DNA of 64,000 bases. Source: DATDGX01 sp036521875. Lineage in GTDB: Bacteria; Desulfobacterota; Binatia; Binatales; Binataceae. Under the pieces are notes generated by a model. That model saw nothing but the letters and a program-made list of their open reading frames with translations. It was not told the DNA's origin and did not search any database. Positions 1 through 8,311 of this stretch are shown here, in pieces; the first letter of the stretch is position 1, and each line of letters opens with the position of its first letter. The DNA is taken from assembly GCA_036521875.1 (NCBI GenBank), contig DATDGX010000138.1:1-64000 (forward strand), written 5' to 3'. Position numbers and translations under genes: made by a program.

Positions 1-1
1 G

Positions 2-757
2 CTCCCTGCGGCGCATCTCGAGCGCGCGCTCGGCCGCCTCTGCGGGCTTGGCTATAGCGAGGCTATCGACCTCGTTACCGCTACTCCACTCGAGTACACG
101 CGTCTCAACGCCAAGCCGCTCGTCACGCGATGGAAAGGACGCGAGGTCGCGCTGGTTCGCGTCTACGAGGAATCAGACGCGAGCCTGCGTGCGATGGCGC
201 CCGACCAGCGCACGTTTCACCTCGAATGCGCTGATGGCGTGGTCCGCCCCGTCGTAGGATACCGTGGCGGCAAAGGGCCGCTCGAGCATCGCGCGCTCCC
301 AGTGGTCGACGCACGCCTGCTTGTCAACCTGGTCGCCCTCCAGGGTGGCCGCCTGCTGGATCCATTCGCCGGCGCCGGCGGCGTGATCGTCGCGGCGCAC
401 GCGAGCGGGCTCGTGACCGTCAGCATGGACTGCGATCGCGCGCTCCGTTTCGGATTGGCGAAGCTGTCGATGAGTCATGTCGTCGGTGACGCGTCGGCGA
501 TCCCGTTCGCCAGCGGCGCGTTCGCCGCGATCGCTACTGAGCCGCCGTATCACGCGAGTGCGCTCGCGACGATCGTCGCCTCGATAGCCGAGGCCGCGCG
601 CGCCGTCCGTCGCGGCGGACGAATTGCGTTCCTGGTCGCATCGGAGCAGGCCGCCGTCGTGCGCGACGCCGCCGATCGCGCGGGCCTGACCCTCGAGCTC
701 GATGTATCGATTGACCGCAAAGGCACCGCGGTCACCTGCCTATGCTGGCGGCGCTGA
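2..757 (+). CDS. TRM11-like DNA/RNA methyltransferase, 5'-truncated by window edge
   Basis: The frame is open from base 2 with no stop, so the true start lies upstream of the window. The C-terminal part is a class I SAM-dependent methyltransferase. A glycine-rich motif I (DPFAGAGG) lies just after a VGYRGGKGPLEHRALPVVD stretch typical of the UPF0020/TRM11 group. Motif IV reads EPPY, the version used by enzymes that methylate exocyclic amino groups. The N-terminal piece would be the substrate-recognition (THUMP-like) part. The family methylates guanosine N2 in tRNA or rRNA, but the substrate cannot be fixed here. It ends about 95 bases before the VWA lipoprotein and looks like a separate unit. 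Confidence 0.8.
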   Translation, partial: LPAAHLERALGRLCGLGYSEAIDLVTATPLEYTRLNAKPLVTRWKGREVALVRVYEESDASLRAMAPDQRTFHLECADGVVRPVVGYRGGKGPLEHRALPVVDARLLVNLVALQGGRLLDPFAGAGGVIVAAHASGLVTVSMDCDRALRFGLAKLSMSHVVGDASAIPFASGAFAAIATEPPYHASALATIVASIAEAARAVRRGGRIAFLVASEQAAVVRDAADRAGLTLELDVSIDRKGTAVTCLCWRR

Positions 758-851
758 CATTCGCGCGCGATCCGCTAGCACTTCGATTGGTAGCCATTCG
801 CGCGATCTGTATATTGCGCTAACAGGCAGTGGACATATGAAAGGAGCATCG

Positions 852-1916
852 GTGCGAGCAATCGCAATCTCGCTTCTCGGCGCCCGGGCCGCGTTGATGA
901 TCACCGTGATCGCCGGATGCGCGAACACGCAGCAATCGAATGCGCAGGCGCAGAACAAGGAGACCGCTGCGAGCTCGACACCGCGCCATGTCGAGGGATT
1001 GTGCGCTTCGCCTGACGCGCCGCCCGCGGACCTGGCCAACAAGCCGGGTTACCAACAGTTCGTCGTTACTGTAACCGATGCTTCCGGACAACCGGTCGCA
1101 GGGCTGACGCAACAGAATTTCGTCTTGTATGAGGAGTCGCAGAACCTTCCTATCGACTATTTTCGAGAAGACCAGAATGACGAACCAGTTGCGATCGCGC
1201 TGGTGGTAGATACCTCGGGCAGCATGGAGCCGAAGTTGCCAGTAGTGAAACAGTCACTGGGCAACTTTGTGGAAAACCTGAATCGATGCGACGAGGTGGT
1301 GGTGTTCGCATTCAGTGGTCATACGTATCTGCTGTTGCCATTTTCCATCGATCATCAGCTCGCCGCCAAGCGAATGGAACTTTTTCATGCTTATGGTCAA
1401 ACCACGCTTTACGACGCAACTTACAATGCTTTGCAGATGCTGGCGACTGCAGACTATCCGAACCGGAAAATCATTTTGATCACGGACGGGATCGACAACC
1501 ACAGCACTGTAACCCAGGATGAGGTTGTGGCGCTCGCCAAGACAGACGGTGTGCCAATCTATGCGGTCGGTATCGGCGATCCGAACGCAGTGCAACAGCA
1601 CTCTGCAGCCGTCGGGCCATTCGTTGTCGGCCCGCCTGACCAACGGCTTGACGCGAAAAGTGTTGAGGCTCTTTCCGCAGCATCAGGCGGTCGATCCTTC
1701 ATGGTGCCCGACACGGGCGCGGACGCCGGCAAAGGCTTCATCAACGCGATTTCCACGATCGCCGATAACATCGTTCAAGGCTACACGATCGGCGCTGTAG
1801 TCCCGGCGGACGTAACTTTATCCAAAATCAATGTAGCAGTCGTGAATCGGCCCGACCTAATCGTGCGCGCGCGTTTGATCACGACGGAGAAGGAACAGCC
1901 AAAGAACGCACGGTAG
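852..1916 (+). CDS. VWA-domain lipoprotein (VWFA-related, acidobacterial type)
   Basis: The N-terminus carries a lipoprotein signal: a hydrophobic stretch ending in IAGC, so the mature protein is probably lipid-anchored. After a low-complexity linker comes a Big-like segment (VTVTDASGQPVAGL), as usual in the VWFA-related acidobacterial family, then a von Willebrand A domain with an intact metal site (DTSGS) and an ITDG strand. Function is probably protein binding at the envelope; no partner is evident. Start choice: an AAGGAG ribosome site at 841-846 sits 5 bases before GTG 852. ATG 837 is an alternative that would contain that site inside the gene. It is convergent with the ABC permease genes, with only 10 bases between stops. 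Confidence 0.82.
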   Translation: MRAIAISLLGARAALMITVIAGCANTQQSNAQAQNKETAASSTPRHVEGLCASPDAPPADLANKPGYQQFVVTVTDASGQPVAGLTQQNFVLYEESQNLPIDYFREDQNDEPVAIALVVDTSGSMEPKLPVVKQSLGNFVENLNRCDEVVVFAFSGHTYLLLPFSIDHQLAAKRMELFHAYGQTTLYDATYNALQMLATADYPNRKIILITDGIDNHSTVTQDEVVALAKTDGVPIYAVGIGDPNAVQQHSAAVGPFVVGPPDQRLDAKSVEALSAASGGRSFMVPDTGADAGKGFINAISTIADNIVQGYTIGAVVPADVTLSKINVAVVNRPDLIVRARLITTEKEQPKNAR

Positions 1917-1926
1917 TCATACGCGC

Positions 1927-3093
1927 TTACACAATGTGGCGGACAGCTACGGCCGGAACGACGCGCATCGCGCGAATCACCGGCACCATCGCACTAGCGA
2001 TACTCACTACGACCGCAGCAGCGACTGCTGCCGCGGCAGTCTCCGGCCGCACCTGTATGTACCCGAGCATTCCGGTCACCGCGCCGAGCCTGATGCCGTG
2101 TCCAAAAGACCAGAGCGCAAATCCCGCGCCGGCAATCGATCCGATCAGTCCAATCAGCACCGCCTCGGTGAACAGCAGAATCCCGATATGCGTGCGTGTG
2201 AATCCGAGCGCGCGCATCACCGCCACTTCGCTGATTCGGTCGCGTACCATCATCGCCATCGAATTGGCGGCGATCAGCAGCACCGTCAGCAGCACGACCA
2301 TGCACAGGCTATAGATGATCGTGCGGATGTTGCCGATTGCACTAACGACGTTGGCAACCGAATCGGACTCGGTGGTCGTTTCGGTCTCCGCGTCAGAGTT
2401 GTGGAAATTCTCGTCGATCTCGTTGGCCACCAGCCCCATGTTCTCAGCGCGGTCGACGCGCACCATGATAAACGACGCCCGGTCCTGGATATCTGCGCCA
2501 TAGATGTTTTTCACCGCATCATCGAGCATCCGGCGATCGAACAGAAAAGCGCGCGACAGATATTCATTGGGGAACTCGACGAGCGGGATGAATGTCAGCG
2601 AAAGCCGCGGATCCTCCGGACTGCGCAGCGTGACGGGCTGGCCTAGTTTCCAGCCATACTCGCTCATCAGCACGTTCCCAACGAGCGCATAACGCCGGTC
2701 GGTCAGCAACTCTTTCGCTTGGTCCGAAGGTACCTGATAGTCGCTGCTTGCGGTCACGTTGGTGATGTCGGAATTTATTCCGTAAGTGACTATCGGGTCC
2801 TTAGGATCGCGGTAGACAGCCTCCCATATGATTTCCGGCGCGCATCCGAGTACGTGCGGCAATTTCTTGATCGGATCGCAGTACCGCGCGGGCAGCCGGC
2901 CGTTGTTGCGCTCGGTCACCACCAGACGCAGTCCCTTCGATGCGTTGTCGGCGATTCGATCCATCGACCACGGCACCGCGACCAGCACGGTGTAGATGAA
3001 CACCGCGATGGCAAAGGTCAGCGCGGTCAGGATCGTCCGTCGAAGCTGGCGGCGCATATTGCGGAAAGCGATCGTCAGCAGCTTGCCCGCCAT
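1927..3093 (-). CDS. ABC transporter permease, MacB/FtsX type (second of pair)
   Basis: This 388-residue membrane protein has the MacB/FtsX layout: one N-terminal transmembrane helix (about residues 18-40), a large extracytoplasmic domain, and three C-terminal helices in an FtsX domain (about 260-385, including the RDRISEVAVMRALGF coupling segment). Such permeases pair with a LolD-like ATPase for lipoprotein or lipid extraction, or for mechanotransmission. The start is ATG 3093, just after the stop of the upstream permease (3096), so the two are translationally coupled. In-frame ATGs further upstream lie inside the neighbour and are shadows. No ATPase gene is adjacent. Confidence 0.85.
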   Translation of the reverse strand: MAGKLLTIAFRNMRRQLRRTILTALTFAIAVFIYTVLVAVPWSMDRIADNASKGLRLVVTERNNGRLPARYCDPIKKLPHVLGCAPEIIWEAVYRDPKDPIVTYGINSDITNVTASSDYQVPSDQAKELLTDRRYALVGNVLMSEYGWKLGQPVTLRSPEDPRLSLTFIPLVEFPNEYLSRAFLFDRRMLDDAVKNIYGADIQDRASFIMVRVDRAENMGLVANEIDENFHNSDAETETTTESDSVANVVSAIGNIRTIIYSLCMVVLLTVLLIAANSMAMMVRDRISEVAVMRALGFTRTHIGILLFTEAVLIGLIGSIAGAGFALWSFGHGIRLGAVTGMLGYIQVRPETAAAAVAAAVVVSIASAMVPVIRAMRVVPAVAVRHIV

Positions 3094-3095
3094 CG

Positions 3096-4256
3096 TCACG
3101 CCTCCCGTAGCGCGCTGATAATGCCGACTCGCGACGCGCGCAGGGCCGGCATCAGCCCGCCTGCAACACCGATAATCGCGGCTGTCACGACGCCAGCAGC
3201 AATTGCACCCGGGGTTGGACGGTACGAAAAGAACATCGCACCGATGCTCATGGTGCGAGTGGACAATCCGGTCGCCCACGCGACCGCGGTCGCGAGCACG
3301 ACACCGGCCAGGCCGCCGGCGAGGCCGAGGATGACGCTTTCGATTACGAAGCTGGTCAGAATATCGACCCGCGAGAAACCTAGAACGCGCAGCACTCCGA
3401 TCTCGCGCCCGCGGCGGGTCACCGCGGTGTACATCGTGTTCATGCCGCCGAAGGTGGCGCCAATCGCGAGTGCGATCGCCACGATCAGCCCCAGAGTGCG
3501 CAGCTGCGCCGCCACTGCGGTCTGCGCGGCGTAGTACTCGGTTTCCGTTTCGGCCTCGAGTTTCACGCGGCCATCGGCTTTGATCGCCTGCGCAAATTCA
3601 CCCGCGGTCCCGGGATTCAACACGAGGTGCAGCGAGCCGGCCCCGCCGGCGTCCCAATGGCGGTCGTTGATGAGATCTTCAAGATCGGTCCAGATTTCCG
3701 ATTCGCGCGCGCTGTCGTTGTCGGAGAATACCCCGACGATTTTCCAGTCGCGATTGCCGTAGTGAAAAGTGGTTCCCGGCTGAAGATATGGAAAGCGTGC
3801 CAGCAGCCTTCGCCCGACCACCCATTCCTCATTACCGCGCACCGGCCAGCGCCCCTCCACGAGGTGCAGGTTCGGATGCACTTGGTACGCAATTGGATCG
3901 ACGCCGCGAAGAAGCGCGAATTCCTTGGCGCCCCTGGTCATGCTGATATTCACCCCGGCAATACTCTCGCGCGAAAGGAGCGGCTGATGGCGTTGGTCTG
4001 CGGTGATTTCGGCACGCACTCTGATTATCTCGATCGCATCGTGTGGAACGTAGCTCTCGTTCTCGCTGGTCGCTCCGCGGGCCAGCACGATCAAGTTACG
4101 ATCCTCGCCGGCATTGAGCAGCGCTTGCTTGAGTCCGGCAATAAATCCAAAAACGATGACGAAGATCATCGAAACGAGCGCGACCCCCAACATCGTCAAG
4201 GCTGACGTCCCGCGCCGCTCGAGAACGCTCCGAATGTTGTAGCGAATCGGCACCAT
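3096..4256 (-). CDS. ABC transporter permease, MacB/FtsX type (first of pair)
   Basis: About 386 residues with an N-terminal helix (residues 18-40), a periplasmic MacB-like domain containing an RGVDP motif, and a C-terminal FtsX domain whose coupling segment reads RRGREIGVLRVLGFSR. It is the leading gene of a two-permease unit and probably forms a heterodimer with the protein encoded immediately downstream. GTG 4259 and ATG 4256 are adjacent; ATG is preferred because an AGG-type ribosome site is better spaced from it. The partner ATPase must be supplied from elsewhere in the genome. Substrate unknown. Confidence 0.85.
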   Translation of the reverse strand: MVPIRYNIRSVLERRGTSALTMLGVALVSMIFVIVFGFIAGLKQALLNAGEDRNLIVLARGATSENESYVPHDAIEIIRVRAEITADQRHQPLLSRESIAGVNISMTRGAKEFALLRGVDPIAYQVHPNLHLVEGRWPVRGNEEWVVGRRLLARFPYLQPGTTFHYGNRDWKIVGVFSDNDSARESEIWTDLEDLINDRHWDAGGAGSLHLVLNPGTAGEFAQAIKADGRVKLEAETETEYYAAQTAVAAQLRTLGLIVAIALAIGATFGGMNTMYTAVTRRGREIGVLRVLGFSRVDILTSFVIESVILGLAGGLAGVVLATAVAWATGLSTRTMSIGAMFFSYRPTPGAIAAGVVTAAIIGVAGGLMPALRASRVGIISALREA

Positions 4257-4405
4257 CACCCGCCTCGCTACCGATCGCTAAGACCGGCGTGCCAGAAGTT
4301 AACATGGAACTGGCCGGTGCGCTAAACGTTACGCTAACACTCACGCGCGGATGCAATCGCAGAGCGGGTCCAACGTCGAGGTGATCGTTCCCGATGCCGC
4401 AAGCC

Positions 4406-4955
4406 TCAAGGCCTTCGGTCCGAATTTGACGGATTCAGGCCGTCGCGTCCCGGATGCGCAAGTACGCGCGCCTTCCCGGCCGCTCTGAGAGCCGGGATCA
4501 GGCCGGCGGCGAGCGCATAGTGGCCGATATGGTTGGTCCCGAACTGCGACTCGAAACCGTCCTCGGTATAGGCCAGCGGGGTCGCCATGATACCGGCGTT
4601 GTTGATGAGGATATGGAGCGGACGGCGCGTCGCGAGATAGTTCGCCACGAACGCGCGCACCGACGCGAGCGACGCCAGAATCGAGCATCACAAACTCGGT
4701 CGCCGCGCTCCCGGTTTCGTTGCGGAGCGTGGCGGCCACCGCCTCTCCCTTCGCGCGATCGCGCGTAGCCAGCACCACTCGCGCACCTGCCGTCGCCAGC
4801 GCGCGCACCGTCTCGACGCCGATGCCCGACGCGCCACCGGTGACGATCGCGTCGCGGTCGCGCAGGTCGTGACCCGCGATCACCTCGCGCGCCGTCGATC
4901 GCGCGCCGAACTTCCTGGCGGTACTCTCATTTGTTTCCAGATTTTTTTGCGCCAT
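4406..4955 (-). pseudogene. Short-chain dehydrogenase, frameshifted and 3'-truncated
   Basis: The first frame encodes the SDR nucleotide-binding start (TGGASGIG, then LATRD). An extra A at 4679-4680 (plus-strand reading) shifts the frame. In the next frame the homology continues with the NNAG motif and a QFGTNHIGHYALA segment. Removing one base gives a continuous SDR N-terminal half closest to the retinol-dehydrogenase/protochlorophyllide-reductase-like group. Homology then stops soon after the ARV strand, so the catalytic Tyr-x3-Lys and the C-terminal half are missing. The gene has both a point frameshift and a deletion and should be inactive. Confidence 0.8.
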
Positions 4956-4991
4956 TAGTTTACTCGCCTCGATTCTTTGTTGACGACCGGG

Positions 4992-5609
4992 TCAGGGCCC
5001 CGGGTCAGGGCGCGCTGCCGCTTTCAGCGCTGAGAACAGACGCCTGACGCTCTCCTCGACCTCGCGCTTGGCGGCTGCTTCGTCGTCGGCGTGCGCGATC
5101 ATCATCGCACCTTCGTTGAAGGCTCCGAGCAGCATATGCGCGAGCGCCAGCACCGGCTGCGGTTCGATCGATCCCTCGTCGATGCAAGCCTGTAAGCCAT
5201 CGTGGATCAGCCGCAGATTGTACTCGGTTTCGACTTTGCGCCATCGCTCCCATCCCAGCACCGCGGGCGCATCGATCAGCACGATTCGCTGCACCGCCGG
5301 ATTCAGGCAGGCGTCGAGAAACGCCGCGCATCCGCGCACCATCCGCCGCCACGCATCGGGCTCCGCACTGGCTGCCGCGACAAGACTCTGCGCCAGTTTG
5401 CGCTCCTCGTCTTCAAAGACCGCCGCGAACAGCGCCTGCTTGTCGCGAAAGTGATGATACAGCGCGCCGCGCGTCACCCGCGCGCGCCGCGCCACATCTT
5501 CGATGCCGGTATCCGCATAGCCGCGCTCCGCGAAGAGCCTGCGCGCCACCTTCAGCAGGGCGTTGCGGGTCGCCTCCGAGTGCTGTTCCTTGCGGCTTTT
5601 GACTGCCAT
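4992..5609 (-). CDS. TetR-family transcriptional repressor
   Basis: 205 residues. The N-terminal helix-turn-helix domain (about residues 10-57) contains the classic TetR pattern ending in VTRGALYHHFRDKQALFAAVF. The C-terminal part is an all-helical ligand pocket of the TetR_C type. The gene is divergent from the alpha/beta hydrolase at 5674. A 29-base imperfect palindrome in between overlaps its first codon by one base, so autoregulation and control of the hydrolase are likely. The decayed SDR downstream on the same strand may once have belonged to the regulon. The ligand cannot be inferred. Confidence 0.93.
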   Translation of the reverse strand: MAVKSRKEQHSEATRNALLKVARRLFAERGYADTGIEDVARRARVTRGALYHHFRDKQALFAAVFEDEERKLAQSLVAAASAEPDAWRRMVRGCAAFLDACLNPAVQRIVLIDAPAVLGWERWRKVETEYNLRLIHDGLQACIDEGSIEPQPVLALAHMLLGAFNEGAMMIAHADDEAAAKREVEESVRRLFSALKAAARPDPGP

Positions 5610-5637
5610 ACCGACGTTATGTCACATGATGACGGTA
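5609..5637. promoter_or_regulatory. Probable TetR operator (29-base palindrome)
   Basis: The site has outer arms TACCG and CGGTA and an inner ATGT-C-ACAT core, with symmetric single matches between them. It sits in the 64-base divergent gap between the TetR gene and the hydrolase. Position and symmetry are those of a TetR dimer site that could shut both promoters. Confidence 0.7.
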
Positions 5638-5673
5638 TGTATATCTGCTGACGCTCACGGAGGCACCATAGCA

Positions 5674-6576
5674 ATGAATGCAAATGAGTTCCATCAAGCG
5701 CGCAAGTTTGCCGATACCCCATTCGGCCGCATTGCATGGGTCGAGCGTGGCAGCGGGCAGCCCGCGCTCCTGGTCCATGGCTTCCCGCTCAACGGCTTTC
5801 AATGGCGCGGCGTCGCCGAAGGTCTGGCGGGCGATCGCAGATGTCTTATGCCCGACCTGATGGGTCTCGGGTACAGCGAGATTGCCGAGGGTCAGGACCT
5901 TTCGTTCACCGCGCAGGCGCGGATGCTCGCGTCGTTTCTCGACGCACTCGGAGTCGGCGCGGTTGACCTGGTCGGCAACGACAGCGGCGCTGCAATCTGC
6001 CAGGTGTTCGCCGCGCATCACCCGTCGCGCGTGCGCACGCTCACCTTGACCAACTGCGAGGTCCACGACCTGTGGCCCAAGCCGATGCTCCGCGCGCTGC
6101 TCGACGCTTTCGAAAGCGGCGCCGCTATCCAGGGAATCAAAGCGATGCTTCAGGACCCCGCGGTGGCGCGCGCACAATTGGAGTCGGTCTACGAGAATCC
6201 CGCGATCGTTACGCAGGAGATGCTGGAGGTCTACTACCGGCCGCTGGTTGCCGACGATCGGCCTATCCGTAAATTCGTCGGCGCCGAGGTGAACCGTGCG
6301 CAACTGGTCGCATCCGCGCCGATGCTCAAGCAGCTCACCGTCCCGGCGCAGGTGATTTGGGGTGATGGCGATACGGTCTTCGACGGTCCTGCTTCAATCG
6401 ATTGGCTGGTCGCCAACGTTCCCGCGATTCGGCGGGTGACGAGAATACCGCTGGCGCGGCTGTTCTTCCCGGAGGAGCATCCGCGTTTGCTGAGCGTGTT
6501 GCTGCGCGAGTTCTGGAATTCGACCGCTTCGAAAACGACCTCCGGGAAGCAGTCGGTCGAGATGCGCCCGGCTTGA
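5674..6576 (+). CDS. Alpha/beta hydrolase, haloalkane-dehalogenase-like
   Basis: 300 residues with the alpha/beta-hydrolase fold. The HGFPLNGFQWR oxyanion region is at residues 35-45. The nucleophile elbow GNDSG has Asp103 rather than Ser, as in haloalkane dehalogenases and epoxide hydrolases. A WGDGD acid region and a C-terminal EEHP histidine complete a plausible triad. It therefore probably acts through an alkyl-enzyme ester on a halide, epoxide or similar compound; the substrate is unknown. ATG 5674 is preceded by GGAGG at 5659-5663. Upstream in-frame ATGs overlap the operator and the TetR gene and are rejected. It faces the TetR gene, which probably controls it. Confidence 0.85.
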   Translation: MNANEFHQARKFADTPFGRIAWVERGSGQPALLVHGFPLNGFQWRGVAEGLAGDRRCLMPDLMGLGYSEIAEGQDLSFTAQARMLASFLDALGVGAVDLVGNDSGAAICQVFAAHHPSRVRTLTLTNCEVHDLWPKPMLRALLDAFESGAAIQGIKAMLQDPAVARAQLESVYENPAIVTQEMLEVYYRPLVADDRPIRKFVGAEVNRAQLVASAPMLKQLTVPAQVIWGDGDTVFDGPASIDWLVANVPAIRRVTRIPLARLFFPEEHPRLLSVLLREFWNSTASKTTSGKQSVEMRPA

Positions 6577-6594
6577 TATCGCTCAGAGAAAAAT

Positions 6595-6629
6595 GGGCAC
6601 GCGGTCTTCGCGATGAAGATCGCGTGCCC
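6595..6629 (-). terminator. Rho-independent terminator for the Thr-rich lipoprotein gene
   Basis: Nine-base arms GGGCACGCG (6595-6603) and CGCGTGCCC (6621-6629), with the stem continued by TCTTC/GAAGA around a 5-base loop. On the minus strand the hairpin is followed by ATTTTTCTC, so it terminates the gene at 6664-7086. The hairpin alone may also slow plus-strand transcription from the hydrolase. Confidence 0.85.
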
Positions 6630-6663
6630 TTGCGGACGCTGCGCGGCTCCGCTGGTGAGGAGA

Positions 6664-7086
6664 TCAGTAGTTAGGCGCAGTCGTCGTGGTAGTCGTGGTT
6701 GTCTGCTGCTGCTGCACCGTTCCGGTGTAACCAGGGTCATAACCGTTATAGTCGGTGGTGACCTTCTTGCGGACCACGCCGTTGTCGTAAACGGTGGTCT
6801 TGGTGGTCTCAGCAGTAGCCGGCGCCGGAACCACTACAAGTGATGGGCTGGTTACCACGCTCGAGTAAGCGGGGGTGGTGCTGGTCACGGTACCGTTGGG
6901 GTACTGAGTCGTGGTCGTGGTGCTGCTGGTCGTCACCGGCGGCGCGACGTACATCGGTGCGGGAGCCGTGGTGGAATACTCAGTGGTGGTAGTGGTTGGC
7001 GCTGGCGTCTGGTCAGAGCAGGCGGCCGCGAAACCTACCGATACCGCGACCGCAGCCGCGAGGGCGAAATTTTTCACGAGTTTCAT
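6664..7086 (-). CDS. Threonine-rich small lipoprotein
   Basis: 140 residues. A typical lipoprotein signal ends in FAAAC (Cys about 23). The mature part is low-complexity: several Thr runs (TTTTT), Pro/Ala/Val segments, a pair of related YPNGT/YDNGV turns and a Gln-Thr tail. No enzymatic domain is visible. Compositionally it resembles surface-exposed spacer or adhesin-like lipoproteins. It is a single-gene unit with its own terminator downstream. The repeated ACC/ACT codons make the DNA locally repetitive, so copy-number slippage is possible. Function unknown. Confidence 0.75.
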   Translation of the reverse strand: MKLVKNFALAAAVAVSVGFAAACSDQTPAPTTTTTEYSTTAPAPMYVAPPVTTSSTTTTTQYPNGTVTSTTPAYSSVVTSPSLVVVPAPATAETTKTTVYDNGVVRKKVTTDYNGYDPGYTGTVQQQQTTTTTTTTAPNY

Positions 7087-7492
7087 GCGTGGATTACCTC
7101 CATTAGGTACCTAGTTTCGGCAGAGGGGAGCCCAGGTTTCGAGCCAGTTCAACGCCTGTTCCCGGTGGAATAAACGCAAGCCTCGTGCCGCCTACCTCCC
7201 TCGGAATCCATAGCTTTCCTGTGGTCATCTATGGACGCATTGTCGCGCACGGCTAAAATCACGGTAAAATCTTCCGGGCATCGGCAAAATTGGGGCAATA
7301 ACTGGGGGCAATCAGCGGCCGCGCGACGCGGGCAAACACCGGCTTCCGCCCGAACGCTTCGCCAGTCGCGTCGGCTATCCTTTTACCCGCCGCAAAGTTG
7401 GTCGAGACGAAGTCGGCTCTTTAGCTTTGGTCCTGCTGGCGGGACGTGGGGCTGGGAATAGTCCCTCAGGGCAGGCAGGAAGGGCTAGGCAC
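7087..7492. other. Non-coding stretch without a convincing gene
   Basis: This 406-base gap should contain the promoter of the divergent lipoprotein gene near 7090-7230. A 53-codon minus-strand open stretch at about 7270-7430 has no start codon. A 76-codon plus-strand frame at 7231-7461 has an Arg/Ser/Trp-rich composition unlike its neighbours. Neither is supported. The segment may hold degraded sequence. Confidence 0.5.
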
Positions 7493-7750
7493 TCAGGCGC
7501 CGGGCTTTTCCGCATCGTGTGCGTGGCCGATCGCGTGGCGAAGCCGGCGATCGAGCTTGGCGCAGTTCAAGACGACCTTCTCCGAATGCACCGCATCCAC
7601 TGCGCTCATGGGGACCGTGAAGTCGCCGGCATTCTCGACGTAGATTACCAACTCGGGCCGGCCGCCCGGCGAAACCTGGCGAACAGCGCCGAACTCCTCG
7701 CTGCCGTCGGAAGTAAAAGCCTGGAATCCCACTCGAATTTTTTCTTGCAT
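7493..7750 (-). CDS. Conserved hypothetical protein, 85 aa
   Basis: A small soluble protein starting MQEKIRVGFQAF, with a predicted beta-rich core (ELVIYVENAGDFTVP) followed by an amphipathic VHSEKVVLNCAKLDRRL segment. The pattern suggests a PRC-barrel- or DUF2171-like small domain, but I cannot assign a family with certainty. The start is ATG 7750, with a GGAG site 9-12 bases upstream; the longer in-frame extension lacks a ribosome site. It lies between degenerate sequences in an accessory region. Function unknown. Confidence 0.6.
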   Translation of the reverse strand: MQEKIRVGFQAFTSDGSEEFGAVRQVSPGGRPELVIYVENAGDFTVPMSAVDAVHSEKVVLNCAKLDRRLRHAIGHAHDAEKPGA

Positions 7751-7917
7751 GACGTAATTCTCCAGTGCGCCAGAAGTCTTACGATCAACTCGTTGCCCCA
7801 TCCGTCAGTATCCGCCGAAATCAATTTCGCGTCGAGTTGAGAAAGAGCGCAGCATTCGCGCGCGCGCTGCGCGAGACGCCGCATCCAACCGATCAGAATC
7901 CTTCCGGATGTATTGTT

Positions 7918-8220
7918 CTACGCAGCAGCGGGGAGACTGTCGAACGAAATTCCCGTGAGACGTTCGGGGACCTGCCAAAGCGTCTTCGCCACTTCGAGAT
8001 CTTTTGCTTTTGAGGGAATGCGGGCGGGGCCCGGCGCTCCTTTCAGTCCCAGGAATCCGTCGGGACCATAGTAGGCCGCCCCCTTCGCATCGGGAGCGGT
8101 CGCGGCAAACAGCGTCGGCAGTGCGCCGTCGGCGGCCGATTGGCTGGCGAACGGCGCGAGCAGGCTGCTGAGCAGGTTCGATTGCGACTCTGTTTTTCTG
8201 TGAGGGAATATCCGCGGTCG
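7918..8220 (-). pseudogene. C-terminal fragment of a short-chain dehydrogenase
   Basis: Translation in the frame ending at TAG 7918-7920 gives a clear SDR C-terminal tail: a QSAADGALPTLFAATAPDA segment, YYGPDGF, and an ARIPSKAKD...LW..ERLTGISF ending. This is typical of retinol-dehydrogenase-like SDRs. No N-terminal half, Rossmann motif or catalytic Tyr/Lys precedes it, and homology fades near 8200. It is a gene remnant of about 95 codons, on the same strand as the truncated SDR at 4.4-5.0 kb but not contiguous with it. Confidence 0.7.
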
Positions 8221-8311
8221 TCCATCTAGCCATTTTTGAAATCTTCTGAACTTACAACTCGCGCGCGTGCGGAAAGATACCTAGATGGGCGTCCGTTTCG
8301 CTGAACGCTGT

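Noticed and set aside
7231..7461. 76-codon plus-strand frame after the Thr-rich lipoprotein gene
   Set aside because: Arg/Ser/Trp-rich composition, no ribosome site, no recognisable domain; the codon pattern does not match neighbouring genes.
7805..8233. 142-codon minus-strand frame as a gene
   Set aside because: It is the shifted frame of the SDR C-terminal relic; the homologous protein is in the adjacent frame.
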